DNA of 64,000 nucleotides from Haliclystus octoradiatus (Eukaryota > Cnidaria > Staurozoa > Stauromedusae > Haliclystidae), in assembly GCA_916610825.1 (NCBI GenBank), contig OU744449.1, positions 27,254,728 to 27,318,727 on the forward strand, in the 5' to 3' direction. The position numbers and the translations under genes were made by a program. Below the pieces are notes generated by a model that was not told the DNA's origin, did no database searches, and worked only from the letters and a program-made list of their open reading frames with translations. How positions within the stretch are numbered: position 1 is the stretch's first letter; every line of letters begins with the position of its first letter. Positions 12,449-35,400 of the stretch are shown here, piece after piece.

Positions 12449-12490
12449 CCGCTACTTCAAGTTTCACACCAAAAGGTGATCATCAGGCGA
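12449..12490 (-). ncRNA. Hammerhead ribozyme-like motif
   Basis: On the minus strand: stem I TCGC, core CTGATGA, stem II CACC-TTTT-GGTG flanked by a U/U pair, core GAAA, a two-base-pair stem III with loop TTGAA, cleavage triplet GTA, then GCGG closing stem I. This is the full hammerhead connectivity with a minimal stem III, as described for Penelope-like elements and small retrozymes. Found by eye; activity untested. Confidence 0.55.
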
Positions 12491-13156
12491 TTTAATTAAT
12501 TTCAACTATCAGCTATTAAAGCTGTCTTATACTGATACATATTTTAAAACAAATTAGGGAGCTTTCCCAAACCCCCTACATGGAGGGATAGCCCCCATTC
12601 AAAACTTGCTTCAGCGATAGGCCTGTGATTTATATAAGAAAAGATTTCTCAAGCAAAGCAAGCACACATCAATTTTAATTGTTAGATTATTTTCTGACGT
12701 TATTATAAATATTTAGTGGCCAAAATTTTTTCAAATTTTGTATCACTATACATATTGAATGATAAATAATATGAATATAATATTCTTTTTTGTATTAAAT
12801 ATATCTACTATATATGTATATTAAATTCTTTAACAATTTTACATTATGCAAAATTTCATACGAGTATACCACATGAATTGTACAGAAGTTTATGAGTTAC
12901 TTTATGTGTTGCAATATTAATACAGTAATTTTAATTTCGAAAATAAAATATATTTCTCAATATCTATGATATAATTTTCAAATAATTTACATTATTCCTA
13001 TCATTTCAAATTTTTTAAATTGAAAAATAAAATATAATTTTTGAAATTGTTGTAAATGTTCAAGAAAAAATAATTTTTAATCCAATTTTTTTTTTACCAT
13101 TAAAATAATTTATAAAATAATTTATATATATATATATAATCTAATTTGTTTAAATG

Positions 13157-23324
<10,168 letters not shown>

Positions 23325-23826
23325 TATGACTGGTGGTCAAACAATCAATGAGCTTTGCTTTTCGTGTTAAATTCAAGGGGGCCAATGTGGAATTAAAAAA
23401 ATGGGGCATTAAGGGCATTGGATTCGTTATTTTGCTCGATTGTCTCTGTTGCTGTTTATTTTACAAAATAAATGCAATTTAACCTTTCCTCTACAAGTTT
23501 CTGAAGATTCTGCTAAATCTAAGTAATTATGAATCTTAATGACTTCTATCTTTTACTTGGAAGGAGGAACAATTATGGGGTATATTGTAGGGGACAATCA
23601 GACAATTCCATAATAGGTTAATCCTCTCCAGACCTCCGAGTGCCCAAAAGACGAAAATTTCATTTTATCTTTCAAAATTTGTGAAGTTGACTTCGATGTT
23701 CGTTTGCGCTTGGACATTGCTCTTACTTCAAATACTTATAGACCAATAATTTTATTCAAATCTGGTGCTTGAAAAAGCTAATATACACATTTGATATTTC
23801 ATCTTGTACAGTAATAATACACAGCA
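23325..23826. promoter_or_regulatory. Shared upstream region of XYLT and LUC7L (divergent)
   Basis: The two start codons are 502 bp apart and point away from each other, so both 5' UTRs and core promoters probably lie here or overlap. No TATA box was recognised. Untranslated exons farther away cannot be excluded. Confidence 0.45.
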
Positions 23827-26800
23827 ATGTCTGCCAAAGAATTGATGGCAAGTATGCTCGATGAGCTGATGGGAACTGCGCGTGACGGTAAGACTTTAAT
23901 ATTTGTTTTTTGTAGCTTCGCTTTTCACTAACTTTCAAAAGCAATGTAGACAACAAATAATTATATTTAATATCAGTCCAGGAGTGTGTACCTTATTATG
24001 ATAGTGGAATCAAATAGAAGTCTATCTAGAAGTTTGATAAATATATTCTTGCAATAAATACCGCACATGTTTAGAGAAGTTTAGACCGTGCTTTTTAGAA
24101 ACATTTGAATACTTGATTGACCCAGCCACGTATGTGGTTTCAGGCATCTGCTACCTGTGCTGTCTTTATCTGCCATAATTCAATGTTTTATCTGCCTAAG
24201 TGACTAGACCTACAAGGTTACATTGAATATCTGACCTATAGATATATCCATTGGGAAATTTGCTGTGTTTCCTGGTAGGCCTACTGTTAACCCGCTATAT
24301 AATGGAAAAAGTTTCTTCAGCATTTTCCATAACGTACGATATATACATCTCGATTTTCAATTTTAGTAAATTAGGCCTAAGCCTATCTTTAAATCTAGAA
24401 CTAATATTGTAATTTCATTTAATTTTCCATCAGTTTTGAACTAAATGTTGAATCACTCATATTATAATTTCTATCTGTTCAAAATTGAGATTCCAAATTC
24501 CTAATCTGAACTGAAGGCTGCAATCCTAATCCGAGCTGAAAGGTTTGGCCAAAAATATACATGTAGCCTATACACTATGATCGGTATCTCATCAGAAATT
24601 ACCGAAATTAATTGTGAAGCGAACGTTTTTATTTTTTATTGACAATAATAACTACATTATATTGGAATTTTCACTATTCAAGAGAAACTTTCTAAGAAAT
24701 AATGAAAAATATTTGATACATTTTTAGTTCAAAATAAGTAAAACATCAAAATGACTGCCCATGTTATCTTCCACACAAGAAAGCCACATAGTTTTTCTAC
24801 TGCTTTTAAAAATGGATTACAGTTATTTCATCCCTTTCCTTCTGAATTTAAGTTAACCTTCCGTCAGACTCTGTCATTTTCACATTGTGTAATACTTTTA
24901 TTTTACCCTATCAAGTTATAATTTGTAGCTAGCATAGTATTTCGTATTCTGTGGATTGAGCTTTTTCGTTTGATTATTTTGCTCAGAATTTAAACGCAAT
25001 TCAAGAGTTAAATAATAGGTCAAAATATATGGATATGTGAGTATAATTGGGTATGTGATTTAGTTACAGGCAGTATGTCTGCTATTTGAACATAGATTTA
25101 ATGAAACTTTGAAAAAAGTCTATTATAATATTTACTTGCTTCGAATTCTATCCATAATAATTGTACAATTAATCCAGTTAGAAAATGAAATAGGATTTGG
25201 AATCATTGAGGTATCAATTTTGAGTTGTTTTTTGGTCTGATAAAATGGAGCTTGTAACCAATAACCTTAATTGATTGGACTTCATGTGAGTGCCTCTTTT
25301 GTGTACATCGGAACATCATCTATATACTAATTGGGTAGTCAAGAATAGTCAGTATTTTGGCTTATTCATCAACAAAGGTCAACTTTTACGTGAGTAATTT
25401 ATCTTAGATTTGAAAGCAAAATGTATTTCAATTTAAAACATCTTGTTTTGAGCAAATGAAAAATATGAAGTTTGCTGTATTGGCAAGTAGACAAGATGGA
25501 CGATAAAGAAGTTTTTATCATTGATTGGATAGCTGTGACTATCACTTTAAGGATCTGCAAACGTCTTTCAGCTTGTCGCATGTGTTTGGAAGATATTCAT
25601 CGTTCTGGAGAGTGAGTTTGGTTGAAAACAACAAATAGATATGTCATGATTTGTTTTTAGTGATCTCTTATGATAAAGGGATATGTTTTCCTTTTCAAGA
25701 CAATTAGCGCATTTCGCAGCATAATATGTCACGTATAATGATTTAACTTTTTCGATTTTTGTTTTTCATTCAGGTGAAGTAGAAGAGAATAGTATAAGAT
25801 TCAACGATAAAGATGTCTGTAAAAGTTACATCAGCGGACTATGTCCTTACGAATTGTTTAGAAACACGGTGAGTTATAACAGACATTGTCATCATCCAGC
25901 GTTCGACAAAATTTTTAGCCTTGCGAAGTCTTCCAACAATTTCTTCTGAATTTTTGTTTGGAGTTTTGCCTATAAATTAGAAAATTGTCAATTTTCTTCT
26001 GAATTTGCTCTAACCTTCCGGGATCTAGGATCCCAGGATCTCCACTTTTGTCGGACCCTGATCACAGGATGTCGGATCCTGTCATCATATTATGCTTCTG
26101 TTTGATTTGCAAACACAGCTTTCGTAAGTGATACTATTGAATAAATGTCCGGACACCAGCTCTTAATTAATATACAGTCAAACCTGTTATAACGGTCACC
26201 TCTATAAAGCTGCCACCTGTCTATAGTGGTCACTCTTGAAATGTATAAAATAATATTTTCTATTGAATCAAACCTGTATATAAAGGCCACCTGTCTATAA
26301 TGGTCAATTGATCTACCTCTCGTAGCTGGCCGTTATATACAGGTTTCACTGTAGAAATAAAATTTGATTAAAATATGCAGATAGTATAAGATTTTTGATG
26401 ATATATCAACACACAAAAAAGATATTTATAGTTGAATACAAAATAAAGAATATGAGGTCAATTTAAAATGCTACATCTTCAGCTTAGAATAAACATAAAT
26501 TTATACTGGAGCATCATTTAAAGACTTAAAACCAAATATTATATCCTGTTAAAATAACAAATTTATAATTTTCTAAAGTTGTTCTTCATTTTTGACTCAT
26601 TTGTGAAATAACTATTACTCAGGATTGTTTAATTTTTATTTAGAAAATAGTTAATATTTTTCAGAAAACAGGATTATGCTAATCAAATCTTCATTGCCTT
26701 CATCATTTATATATACTTGCTGGATACATTTCAGCAGTAGCATAACTTTAAAATATGTTATTCCTTATCATTGGTCTGTAATATTGCACACATAATTTTC

Positions 26801-29800
26801 TTTTCAAATTTCAGAAACTGGATCTTGGAACATGTAATCGATATCACAACCCAGCATTAAAAGCAGATTTCGAAATTGCTTCAAAAGATAGAGATTACGG
26901 ATACAATGTGGATGTAAGTGGTTGGATTGAACTGTACAACTAAACGCATGAGAACATCGGGGTAGAACACACGCACGGCTCAATCAAATGGAGATTGCTG
27001 AATCCACCAGTCGCAGGCACATTTTGAGAGTACAATAGCGTCGACTCATAGAAAATTAAAACTTTAAATTTTTTGCATTAACTTGTTGTACGAAGTGCCT
27101 TGAAAACTGTGTCAATGTTTTTCGATAATTATTTTAAGTAAATCACTTTACTTCATTCTCCGTTTTCAAAATTTTAAATTCTTACTTTTTCAAATGCTTA
27201 TTTGTCAAAAAAATGGTTATCCATTTATTAAACAAAGTAATTAAGGCACTTAATACAATAAGTTAAGGTAAAATATTTGGGTTTTAAATTGAACTAACAC
27301 ACGCTCATAAAATATCAACTAGCTAACCAACCACCCCAATGAGAAAAGGATACTAGCTTGTTTGTGGTAAAATGATAAACCCAACAAAATAAAACAGTTC
27401 CTATCTGACTTTGATTAATTTGATGATTCCATTTTTCTAGCAATTGGAACATCTTTCTGCTTTCATAAAAGACTGTGACAAGAAAGTTGAGATCAACCGA
27501 CGTAGATTAGAGGATAAAGATGAAAAAGACCTGGGACCAGAGGTATTAAACTCAATGACGGATTTTATCCTGTGCCATCACTGCCGGATTAATTCTATCT
27601 CGTCACAAATGCAATATCATAAAAATGTTGCTAGCGATAAATATTGATTAATTAAATCGCAAAGCTTATTCGTTGTGTATATATATATTTAAATAGGATA
27701 TTTGCCATGTTTGTATTAATATTTACTAAACGAGAAAATGTTGGGAGACACGAGTGAAGCGCTAAAAAATCACGAGCTCCGAGCGAGTGATTTTTAGCTT
27801 CCCGAGTGTCTCCCAACATTTTCAAGTTTAGTAAATATGAATACAAACATTTGCAAGCATGTGGTAACCCTTTTCTAAAATAAAACAAATGTCGGAATCT
27901 CATTCGACGGCGAGTTTTCAATTCATGAATTCACAATTTAAAATTCAATTTCAATTCATAAACCAAGCATGAAGAGAATCCCACAACAAGATAGATTTTG
28001 TCGAATAAAGAAAGACATATACAAGAACGTCTGTAATATAAGTGGTACAATAGTTCTTAAGCAAATTAATGCAGTAATTGTTATTTAAATTTTAGGTTTA
28101 CCTTGAAACAGCATAGCCTATAATTGTCTTTCATTCTATGTTTTTGTTTTGCATGTTACACTATGGTTACACGACCAATAACTCATTTACCACGCTTTTC
28201 GATAAATAAAGACATCTTGAGCTAAATGTCGTTTTGTAAATCGTAGCCATTATTGAGATATTTATTGGATTGTTATCAAAATGTTATAAATTCTGTATTT
28301 TATCACAGATCATACTTTTTGAAGCTTGCGGTTTTTCCCGGTTTTCGGAGCCATGTTTTACCCTAGGATTTCATGCACGCTCTTTCGACCAATCAGATCG
28401 CAGAAAACCTTCGTGATATTTTAGAATTAGTTTTGAAAACTCAAAGGTCTTCAAAAACCAAAATATGGCTTTCAATTTTAAATCTAGTTATTTTTTATTT
28501 ATGTTTCATTTTACTTCATTTGTAAATTTTAGGCTTCTGCTGTTCATGAGTTGAATGAACAAATTGGGAAGAAACTTGCTGAAATAGAAGTTTTAGGTAA
28601 AAGCTGGAATCATTTTTTGAAACATGCTTCAGATAATTAATTCTGACAAGACTGACGGCTTCTCTTGTGTGCCCAATACCCCTTCACAATTATGTGGTTA
28701 TTATTATTATTAATTTATTATAAGTGTCTAAAATCATACTACTACATCATCAATCACAATAAATAGTGCAATTGACTGTATTGAAACTAATAACCGACTG
28801 TATGACTGTTATTTGGAAGTTTGTGGTTTGGTCACTGGGGGAGTTTGAGCTAGAAGGCCCAAGGGGAAATAATTGATACAGGTTACCAGATCAACCTCGC
28901 TAAATGATTAAGACAATGAATGGGTGTGTTGTAACTGTTGTTGTTGGAACAGTGCAAAGAGTATGACCTGAAAAGTTCAGTGTAATTAGAAATAATGTTC
29001 TCCTCTCGGATTGTTGTAGGCGCTGACGGCAAAGTTGATGAATCCATGGCGTTGATGAAGGAAGTGGATGAGCTGAAACAGGATAAAAGGAAAGCAGAGG
29101 TAGGTCTTCTTCAATCTAATGTTGATTCACAACTGAAAAGCACATAATAACTGCTAAAATACCAGATCTATTTCTTTGCGGTGATTATAACCATTTGGTT
29201 ATTCTTATCTATATTTAGGATATTTTCAGAAATTCAATACCTGCTTCAGCAACACAGCAGCAAAAACTCCGTGTCTGTGAAGTTTGTGCTGCTTATCTCA
29301 GTCTTTACGACAATGACCGCAGGTATGTAGTTACAGTTTATCAATTTTATAATTCCGAATTCTATAGAAAATTACACAAACTTTAGCCTGAAGAGAAATT
29401 AAAAGATTAATGTCGTTTTTGATACATGGAAACATGTCTGTAACAACTAGCTATGAGATGTAGAGAAATTGACTGTTATATGCAGTTGGCCTTTATTTGC
29501 ATTGTGTTGATTCAATTTAGACAATACTATTTTAGACATAACTAGGGTGACCACTATAGACACTCAGACAGGTCAGGTGCCCGTTATAACAGGTTTGACA
29601 GGTTTGACAGTAATGAATTTTAAATCAATCAATATTGATAACATTGATTGGGAAAAAAGACATTCTGACAATATGCCTTCAACCAGTAATTTAATGACCT
29701 ACATTCCCAAGTTAATAGATCTCTGGTGCTCACAATGTATGTAATGGTTTACGTTACGGATGGATCCTTGCTAGCTTGATCTAACAATCTAGGTGTCTCC

Positions 29801-31961
29801 TAGTCTGTTCAAAGTATGTTTTGAACCCATTCGACAGGGTCAGACGAGGTAGGAATCATAGAATCCTTGATTCCAAAAGGTTAGAGCAAATTCAGAAGAA
29901 AATTAATATCGTTAATGATTTATTGGTCAAACGTCAACAAAAACATTCCAAAGAAAATGTTGCTAGGATTCCAGACGGTTAAATCCTATTGTCGGACCAT
30001 GTCGCTCGGTACTTGACACATACTGTAGTGGATCAAACTAAAGAGCGGAGCATCCTAACAATGACATGCAACTGAAATGGCCAACCTACGTCATCGTTTA
30101 TCTTATGAACTATGTTTTGTTTTAACAGTTTCATTTACGTTATGATAATATGATTGTTCAATTTCAGATTAGCAGATCATTTTGGTGGTAAATTACACAT
30201 GGGTTTCATTAAAATTCGCGACAGACGTGATGAATTAGAGGTAACAAATTTATTCATTTACATTCTTCAATTTGAGTGAGTTTAAATAGTTGAATAGGTT
30301 TTTTTATCGCGCTTTACAACTGGCTTGTTTCTTTTCCTTGTATACCTATTGTCTATAAGTCACAATGTCTAAGTCTCGCCATTGTCTAAGCCCCTGTGAA
30401 AAACAGTTCAGGAGTTCATGAACAGTTCATGAACAGTTCATGAATGTTCAATGGCTCCAATTTTCCTGAACTGTTCATGAAATGTTCATGAGCAGTTTAT
30501 GAACCCTCACAGGCAGTTCATGAACAGTTCATGAAAGTTCATGAACAGTTCATGAAAGTTCATGAACAGGTCATGAAAATTTGGGGCCATTTAACGTTCA
30601 TGAACTGTTCATGAACTATTCATGAACTCCTGAACTGTTTTCGCAGGGGAGTTCACACAAACAATATCTAAAGTGGCTCAATTATGTTAATTCTAATTTG
30701 TAAATAACCCTATAATTCACATATAATAATAATAATAATATATGGCGAAAGAGTCAAAGAATACACATTCTTCACTGTTACTCAAGTTTCACGCATTTCA
30801 CAGCGATCTTCAGACAGATTTTTTACTCAAATCTGTCTGAAGATTTCTGTGAAATACGTGAAACTTGAGTAACAGTAAATAGTGTGTATTCTTTGACTCT
30901 TTCGCCATATATTATTATTATTATTTACCGCCCTTTCAAATGAAGACATAGAGCCCTATATTATCTGCTATTAGATAAACATAAATTTTATTATTAATTC
31001 ACATATATATATTATCCAGTACTGCTCAGTGAACAATGGACTGACTGCTTATCATAGCTACCTGGTCAAGATGGGTTTGTCAATGTGATGAAGAAATTCA
31101 TCACATGGAAAACAATATTTGTGTCATAGACTCATATATTTATTTATACAATTAAATAATTTTCCATTTTTCTAGATTGAAGTTACAAAGCAACGAGAGG
31201 AAAGAGAGCTTGAGAGGGAAAAGAATCGCTTGAAAAGACGTGAAGAAGACGAAAAACGTCGATTATCAAGGAATAACCGTTCACCTGATCGCCGTGATAG
31301 TAGAAGGAGTGACTCTTACAGGTGCGTGAAAACAAGCTCCTAACGAGATTAATTACTAGAAGTGGAAATGTTATAATTACCACAATCTACTTTGATGTAC
31401 ACTCTATGAGAAAAGTAAACCAATGAACAACATTTCGGTTGCTTGCTCTGCCCATTTCCACATGTTGAATAAATGATAGTTTTAATGCATTTGTTCAATT
31501 AATATAAATTGCAATTTATAATGAATGTCTACAACTTGAAAATAATTGTAATGAAAATTGCAACCAGAGTGTTAAACATTAAGTGTAATTTGTGAGTTAT
31601 TTGTGTTCATTAACAAAAATTCCATATGCAGTGAATCCTGTATAATTGGATTGTACTCACCAACCAGCTATTATATGTAGATAAATTGGAAACTGAATGC
31701 AGGTGGCCTTTATAGACAGGGTCGATTCAACGAAAAACACTATTTTAGACATTGTAAAAGTGACCACTATTGGCAGGTGACCATTATAACTGGTTCAATG
31801 GTATCATTGTTGTTTCTAGGAGTTCTTCGAAGCGGAGTAACAGCAGAGAAAGACAATCTTCAAGAAGAGATCGAGACGGAAGAAGACGTGATTATGATAA
31901 TGATAGAAGGGGTAGTTCTAGATCAAGCCGTCGTTCAAGATCTAGATCACGATCTCGTTAA
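23827..31961 (+). CDS. LUC7L: LUC7-like splicing factor (U1 snRNP-associated), 10 exons
   Basis: Exons 23827-23887, 25774-25868, 26815-26913, 27441-27542, 28533-28596, 29020-29099, 29219-29322, 30168-30240, 31176-31321 and 31820-31961 join to 321 aa. LUC7 proteins bind the U1 snRNP and help choose 5' splice sites in the nucleus. The N-terminus MSAKELMASMLDELMGTARDG is family-typical. Zinc finger 1 is CCCH (C36, C44, C59, H63) and zinc finger 2 is CCHH (C187, C190, H206, H212, within LADHFGGKLHMGFIKIRD). A coiled region lies between them (about 85-167). From about residue 230 the tail is Arg/Glu and then Arg/Ser rich, ending SRSRSRSR, shorter than in vertebrates. The last intron has a pogo-type MITE ending 16 bases before the final exon. 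Confidence 0.96.
25897..26060. mobile_element. hAT-like MITE copy
   Basis: Starts CAGCGTTCGACAAAA and ends TTTTGTCGGACCCTG, in LUC7L intron 2; the interior matches 16690-16860 in reverse. No clear 8-bp duplication. Confidence 0.5.
26174..26353 (-). mobile_element. pogo-type MITE copy
   Basis: Well preserved reverse copy in LUC7L intron 2. Confidence 0.78.
27705..27851. mobile_element. Palindromic foldback element
   Basis: TTTGTATTAATATTTACTAA at the left pairs with TTTAGTAAATATGAATACAA at the right. The middle is also palindromic (TTGGGAGACACGAGTG against its complement). Pieces of one end recur near 13833 and 60080. Confidence 0.6.
29440..29612 (+). mobile_element. Degenerate pogo-type MITE copy
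   Basis: Recognisable blocks (TGACCACTATAGACA, CCCGTTATAACAGGTTTGAC) with a duplicated terminal piece, in LUC7L intron 7. Confidence 0.6.
29835..30001. mobile_element. hAT-like MITE copy
   Basis: CAGGGTCAGACGAGG at the left and TTGTCGGACCATG at the right, with the same interior blocks as 16690-16860. Confidence 0.5.
30391..30649. repeat. Element built of GTTCATGAAC palindromes
   Basis: Inverted ends CCCCTGTGAAAAACAG and TGTTTTCGCAGGGG enclose about a dozen copies of TTCATGAAC/GTTCATGAA. LUC7L intron 8. Similar arrays occur at 34030-34990, 46076-46220 and 58520-58650, with single units elsewhere. Confidence 0.6.
30775..30817 (-). ncRNA. Hammerhead-like motif (miniature palindrome, left)
   Basis: Same layout as 18276-18318 with one change in stem II that shortens it to CGC/GCG. 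Core CTGAAGA and GAAA, triplet GTA and stem I CTGT/ACAG are intact. Confidence 0.6.
30833..30875 (+). ncRNA. Degenerate hammerhead-like motif (miniature palindrome, right)
   Basis: Cores, stem I and cleavage triplet are kept, but stem II has decayed (TTCT against TACG), so folding and activity are doubtful. Confidence 0.45.
31629..31803 (+). mobile_element. pogo-type MITE next to a splice acceptor
   Basis: Forward copy with some divergence, ending TTCAATGGTA. Only 16 bases separate it from LUC7L exon 10, so the last intron's branch-point region is probably MITE-derived. Confidence 0.7.
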
Positions 31962-32488
31962 GTAATAATAATCATATCCTAATTAACTTAACACTTGAGT
32001 ACATAAAGTCGATTGCTTATTTAAGAAAGTATTCTTAACTTTAAGATTGTATTATAATTCTGATGCATGTGCGTGATACGTATTTTGTCTAACTTTTAAA
32101 GAAACCGAAAAACAGATTTGTTTTGTTTGTTTTATTTTGAAATTCCTAACTTTCATCATTTATTCAGAGCCCAATACACTTTTCATACACATCAAATCTA
32201 TGCAATACATGTTGCTTTTGTTGGAAAATGTCAATATCTCAATAACGTAAGACATAATTATACTGCTTTTGGTAGGTCATTTACTTGTTGAGATATTTAC
32301 TTTACTAGTTGATATTTTCGACTGTACTAGTTTCTCTGTTATACAAATATGATTTCCACTAGTATTTATTACACAAACCAGAACGCAAGTAACGACATAC
32401 AATCTTCGATATTCCTCATCGAATTCAAAATATGGTTTTTGTTCTATGAGGATCTATGAGATTTGTTGTTCTATAAATTCTGATATCC
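31962..32488. other. LUC7L 3' UTR and CCDC40 upstream region
   Basis: 527 bp between two genes on the same strand. It must hold the LUC7L 3' UTR and probably the CCDC40 promoter. No canonical AATAAA was noticed and no other exon was seen. Confidence 0.45.
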
Positions 32489-35400
32489 ATGGCAACTAAC
32501 AACAGCCTCTTTATGAAAACATTCAAAACCATTATCAAAGGCATCATGGCGACCGAGTTGACGCGAAGTCCAGAAGCAGAAATGTCTGCAGAAGAAGATG
32601 CAATTGCAGAAGGAAATACTTCACGTTCTGTTCAAAATACTGTTAGCAGGATAACTGCTAAAGCTTTACGAGAACTCAAACTGGAGGAAGGAGAATCAGG
32701 TAAGTTTTGCATGGCATTGCACTGTTCCAATTCAATTCAATTTCCAGACCAGATTACCAGATCTGTCTATTTATGATACGTTTACAGATATTTTTACTAA
32801 TAAGTTGAAGTACACTTAGATAGATAGAGCTTTATTTCAACACATGAAGCATTACATATACATGGAATTACTAACGTTGTTGACGACAATTTAATAATAG
32901 TAATGCAAATAATATAGGCCTACACCCTATATATGTCACGTATAAGCTCTAAGCGTTTCAGTTTTCACAAATTAAATTGACTAAAAAATAGAATATTGAG
33001 TAAGTAAAACAGTATCTAGAATCTGTATCTCATTGTATGAAATTAATCTAAGTAATCTAAACTTTTAAAATTAACTATCCAATCTTCAATGAATCAATTG
33101 TACAAGACTTTCTGAAATAGATACGTTTTCAACATGAGTTTAAAATTTGCATAAGATTTAAAGTTACTTGAACGGACAGATAAATTACGAAATATAAATT
33201 GTGTTTGGATGTTGAACATAGACATCTTCCAGACTGTAGAGTTTGTATTTTATGCGGCTAATTTATTTTTCAAATGCTGTTTAAAATTGTGCAACTGGAA
33301 GCACCGTTTTTGTTTACTTTTCTCCTGATCTGGGGCTGAATTTAATTGAAAACGTATAGAGAATTGTTAAAACAAGACAAAATGTGCGGCCAGAAAGAGC
33401 CCAGATCAGTATTGAAATTCTTGTTCTGCGGCTAAGATTGAGTACAGCTAACTACAATCATCACAGCACTATATGCCAGCAAACTGTGATAAAAACTAAG
33501 CTACAGTACATTGATGGACAATACATAACACTGTTACACTGTATTTACAAACAGTAGGCTAAATATTTCTGCTTTATAGGTCAAACCTCAACAAAAAACT
33601 CAGAAAAAAAAGTTGAACATTTTCTAGAATTTCAAAAGACCAAACTTTTTCAGACAATGTTGCTGACTGAGAGTCTGATATATTTTTTTTATGTAGCTAA
33701 TTACCTTTCATCCTGTTTCTTTAGAGTATGCCGAATCTGCCAACATGTCAGAACTCATTGGAGAAGATTTGAATTACGAAGCAGTATCATTAACGCTTGA
33801 CACTGAAGATGACACTAGGGATGGAACGCTGGCATTGTACAATGACGAAATCCAAGATAGTGGCATGGATGCAAGCGTTGATTCAGCTTCTGAAAATGGG
33901 AGTCAAATTGCCGAAGAAAGTGATCTAATTGTTCTAGATCCTGATCATGTAAGGAACAGTATAAATTGTAAATAATTTAATATTCATTGAAACTGCCCTT
34001 GTGTATTAAAAGCTCATTAATTCATGGACCTAATATTGCAAAAAAATTTATGAACTTTCCTGAATCGTTCATGAAGGGTTCATGTCATTTCAAATAATTT
34101 TGAGTTCATGAACCTGTTTTCCACTGTTCATAAACCTGCAAGAAAGTGTTCACGAACTGTTCATAAAGTTCATGAAGTGCTATCATCGTTAAATGTCATT
34201 CCTCTAAATCCAGAAGAGTAGCACCTTTTTGCAGGGAGTGTGCTAGATTTTTCTTAAATATTTTAAATTATTTCTGCACCATAACAGCAAAGCTGCAAAG
34301 CTTCTTAGTTTAAACTTTTGAGAATTACTACCAAAGAGTTTTTCAGACCCAAATGTGTAATACAATGACAACAACAGCCAATCTTCAATCTTTCAGGAAG
34401 TTTAGTTAGTTTACGGTTATTATTTATGACAAAACAGTGTTGAAACAGTATCAATTTTAATATCTATTAACTGAATTTATTTTTATGTTATCAGCCGCTA
34501 ATGAAAAGATTCCAACAGACTTATAAGAGTCATCTTGATAAACAACTAGAGAAATTGAAGTTAGAAATCAAAGAGAAGGTAGGTAAAACAGTTTGTAAAT
34601 ATGTAAGTATCCCTTCGAAACAAGTTCATGAACTGCAAAGAACAGTTCATGAAAATATAGTTCTCATCAACTCCAAAAGTTCATGATTGTTCATGAACTT
34701 TGATGAATCCAAAGTCATCATTTATGAACTACATTCCAAGTCAATGAACTAGTATTCAAAATTAATATAAACCACGTTCATAAACATTCATGAGGTGTAA
34801 TTAAGGGTTCATGCAAGGATTGTCACGATTCTTCAAAAATGCTGCACTTTTTTTAGGATTCCAAAATACTTAACCTTTCTCAGATACTGGTGCTGACTTC
34901 ATGCTCAACGACCCATCAAATTGCTAGGAATCATTCCATAGTTTTTGAATCCAAGTTCATGAATATTCATTAAATGTTCATGAAAATGTAGTTCATAAAC
35001 TTGGATGAACTGAAAGTCTTCTAAGGAGACAATTACCAAAGGATTCATTCTAATAGGATTTCAATTGTTTCATGACCAGTCAGAAAACTGACATTCAACA
35101 GTTAAGAATTAACAAAACGTATGATTGAAATATTGGAATTGGGCGTATACATTTGATAAAAGAGAGGTGTCCTCCCTCGTTTCATTATTGCTGTGATATA
35201 CGAAAATGATTGAAATGGTTGTCAAGCAATGAACGGATTGAATGTACTCAACAGTAGTTCCAGGTCAATCGGACCAAGGTTGGCACGGCTTCACCCACTC
35301 ACTCACTTCCAAATTAAGACAAGAACTACATTAGGATTTTCTACTGACTTAACAGTGTGACTTGTGCTTGCATGGTGGCGGTGACAGATTTGGTCCTATC

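Larger units (their letters stand above)
11822..13156. other. Intergenic region between WBP2 and the xylosyltransferase
   Basis: Holds the WBP2 upstream region, a foldback element (12030-12179), a hammerhead-like motif (12449-12490) and AT-rich sequence that should include the xylosyltransferase 3' UTR. No exon was found. Confidence 0.5.
30738..30912. mobile_element. Miniature palindrome of Penelope-like ends
   Basis: Two inverted copies of the roughly 80-bp terminal piece found in 18239-19939, joined by an 11-nt loop, flanked by short (AAT)n and followed by the same 70-bp segment that follows the larger element (to about 30995). No coding sequence is left. Confidence 0.75.
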
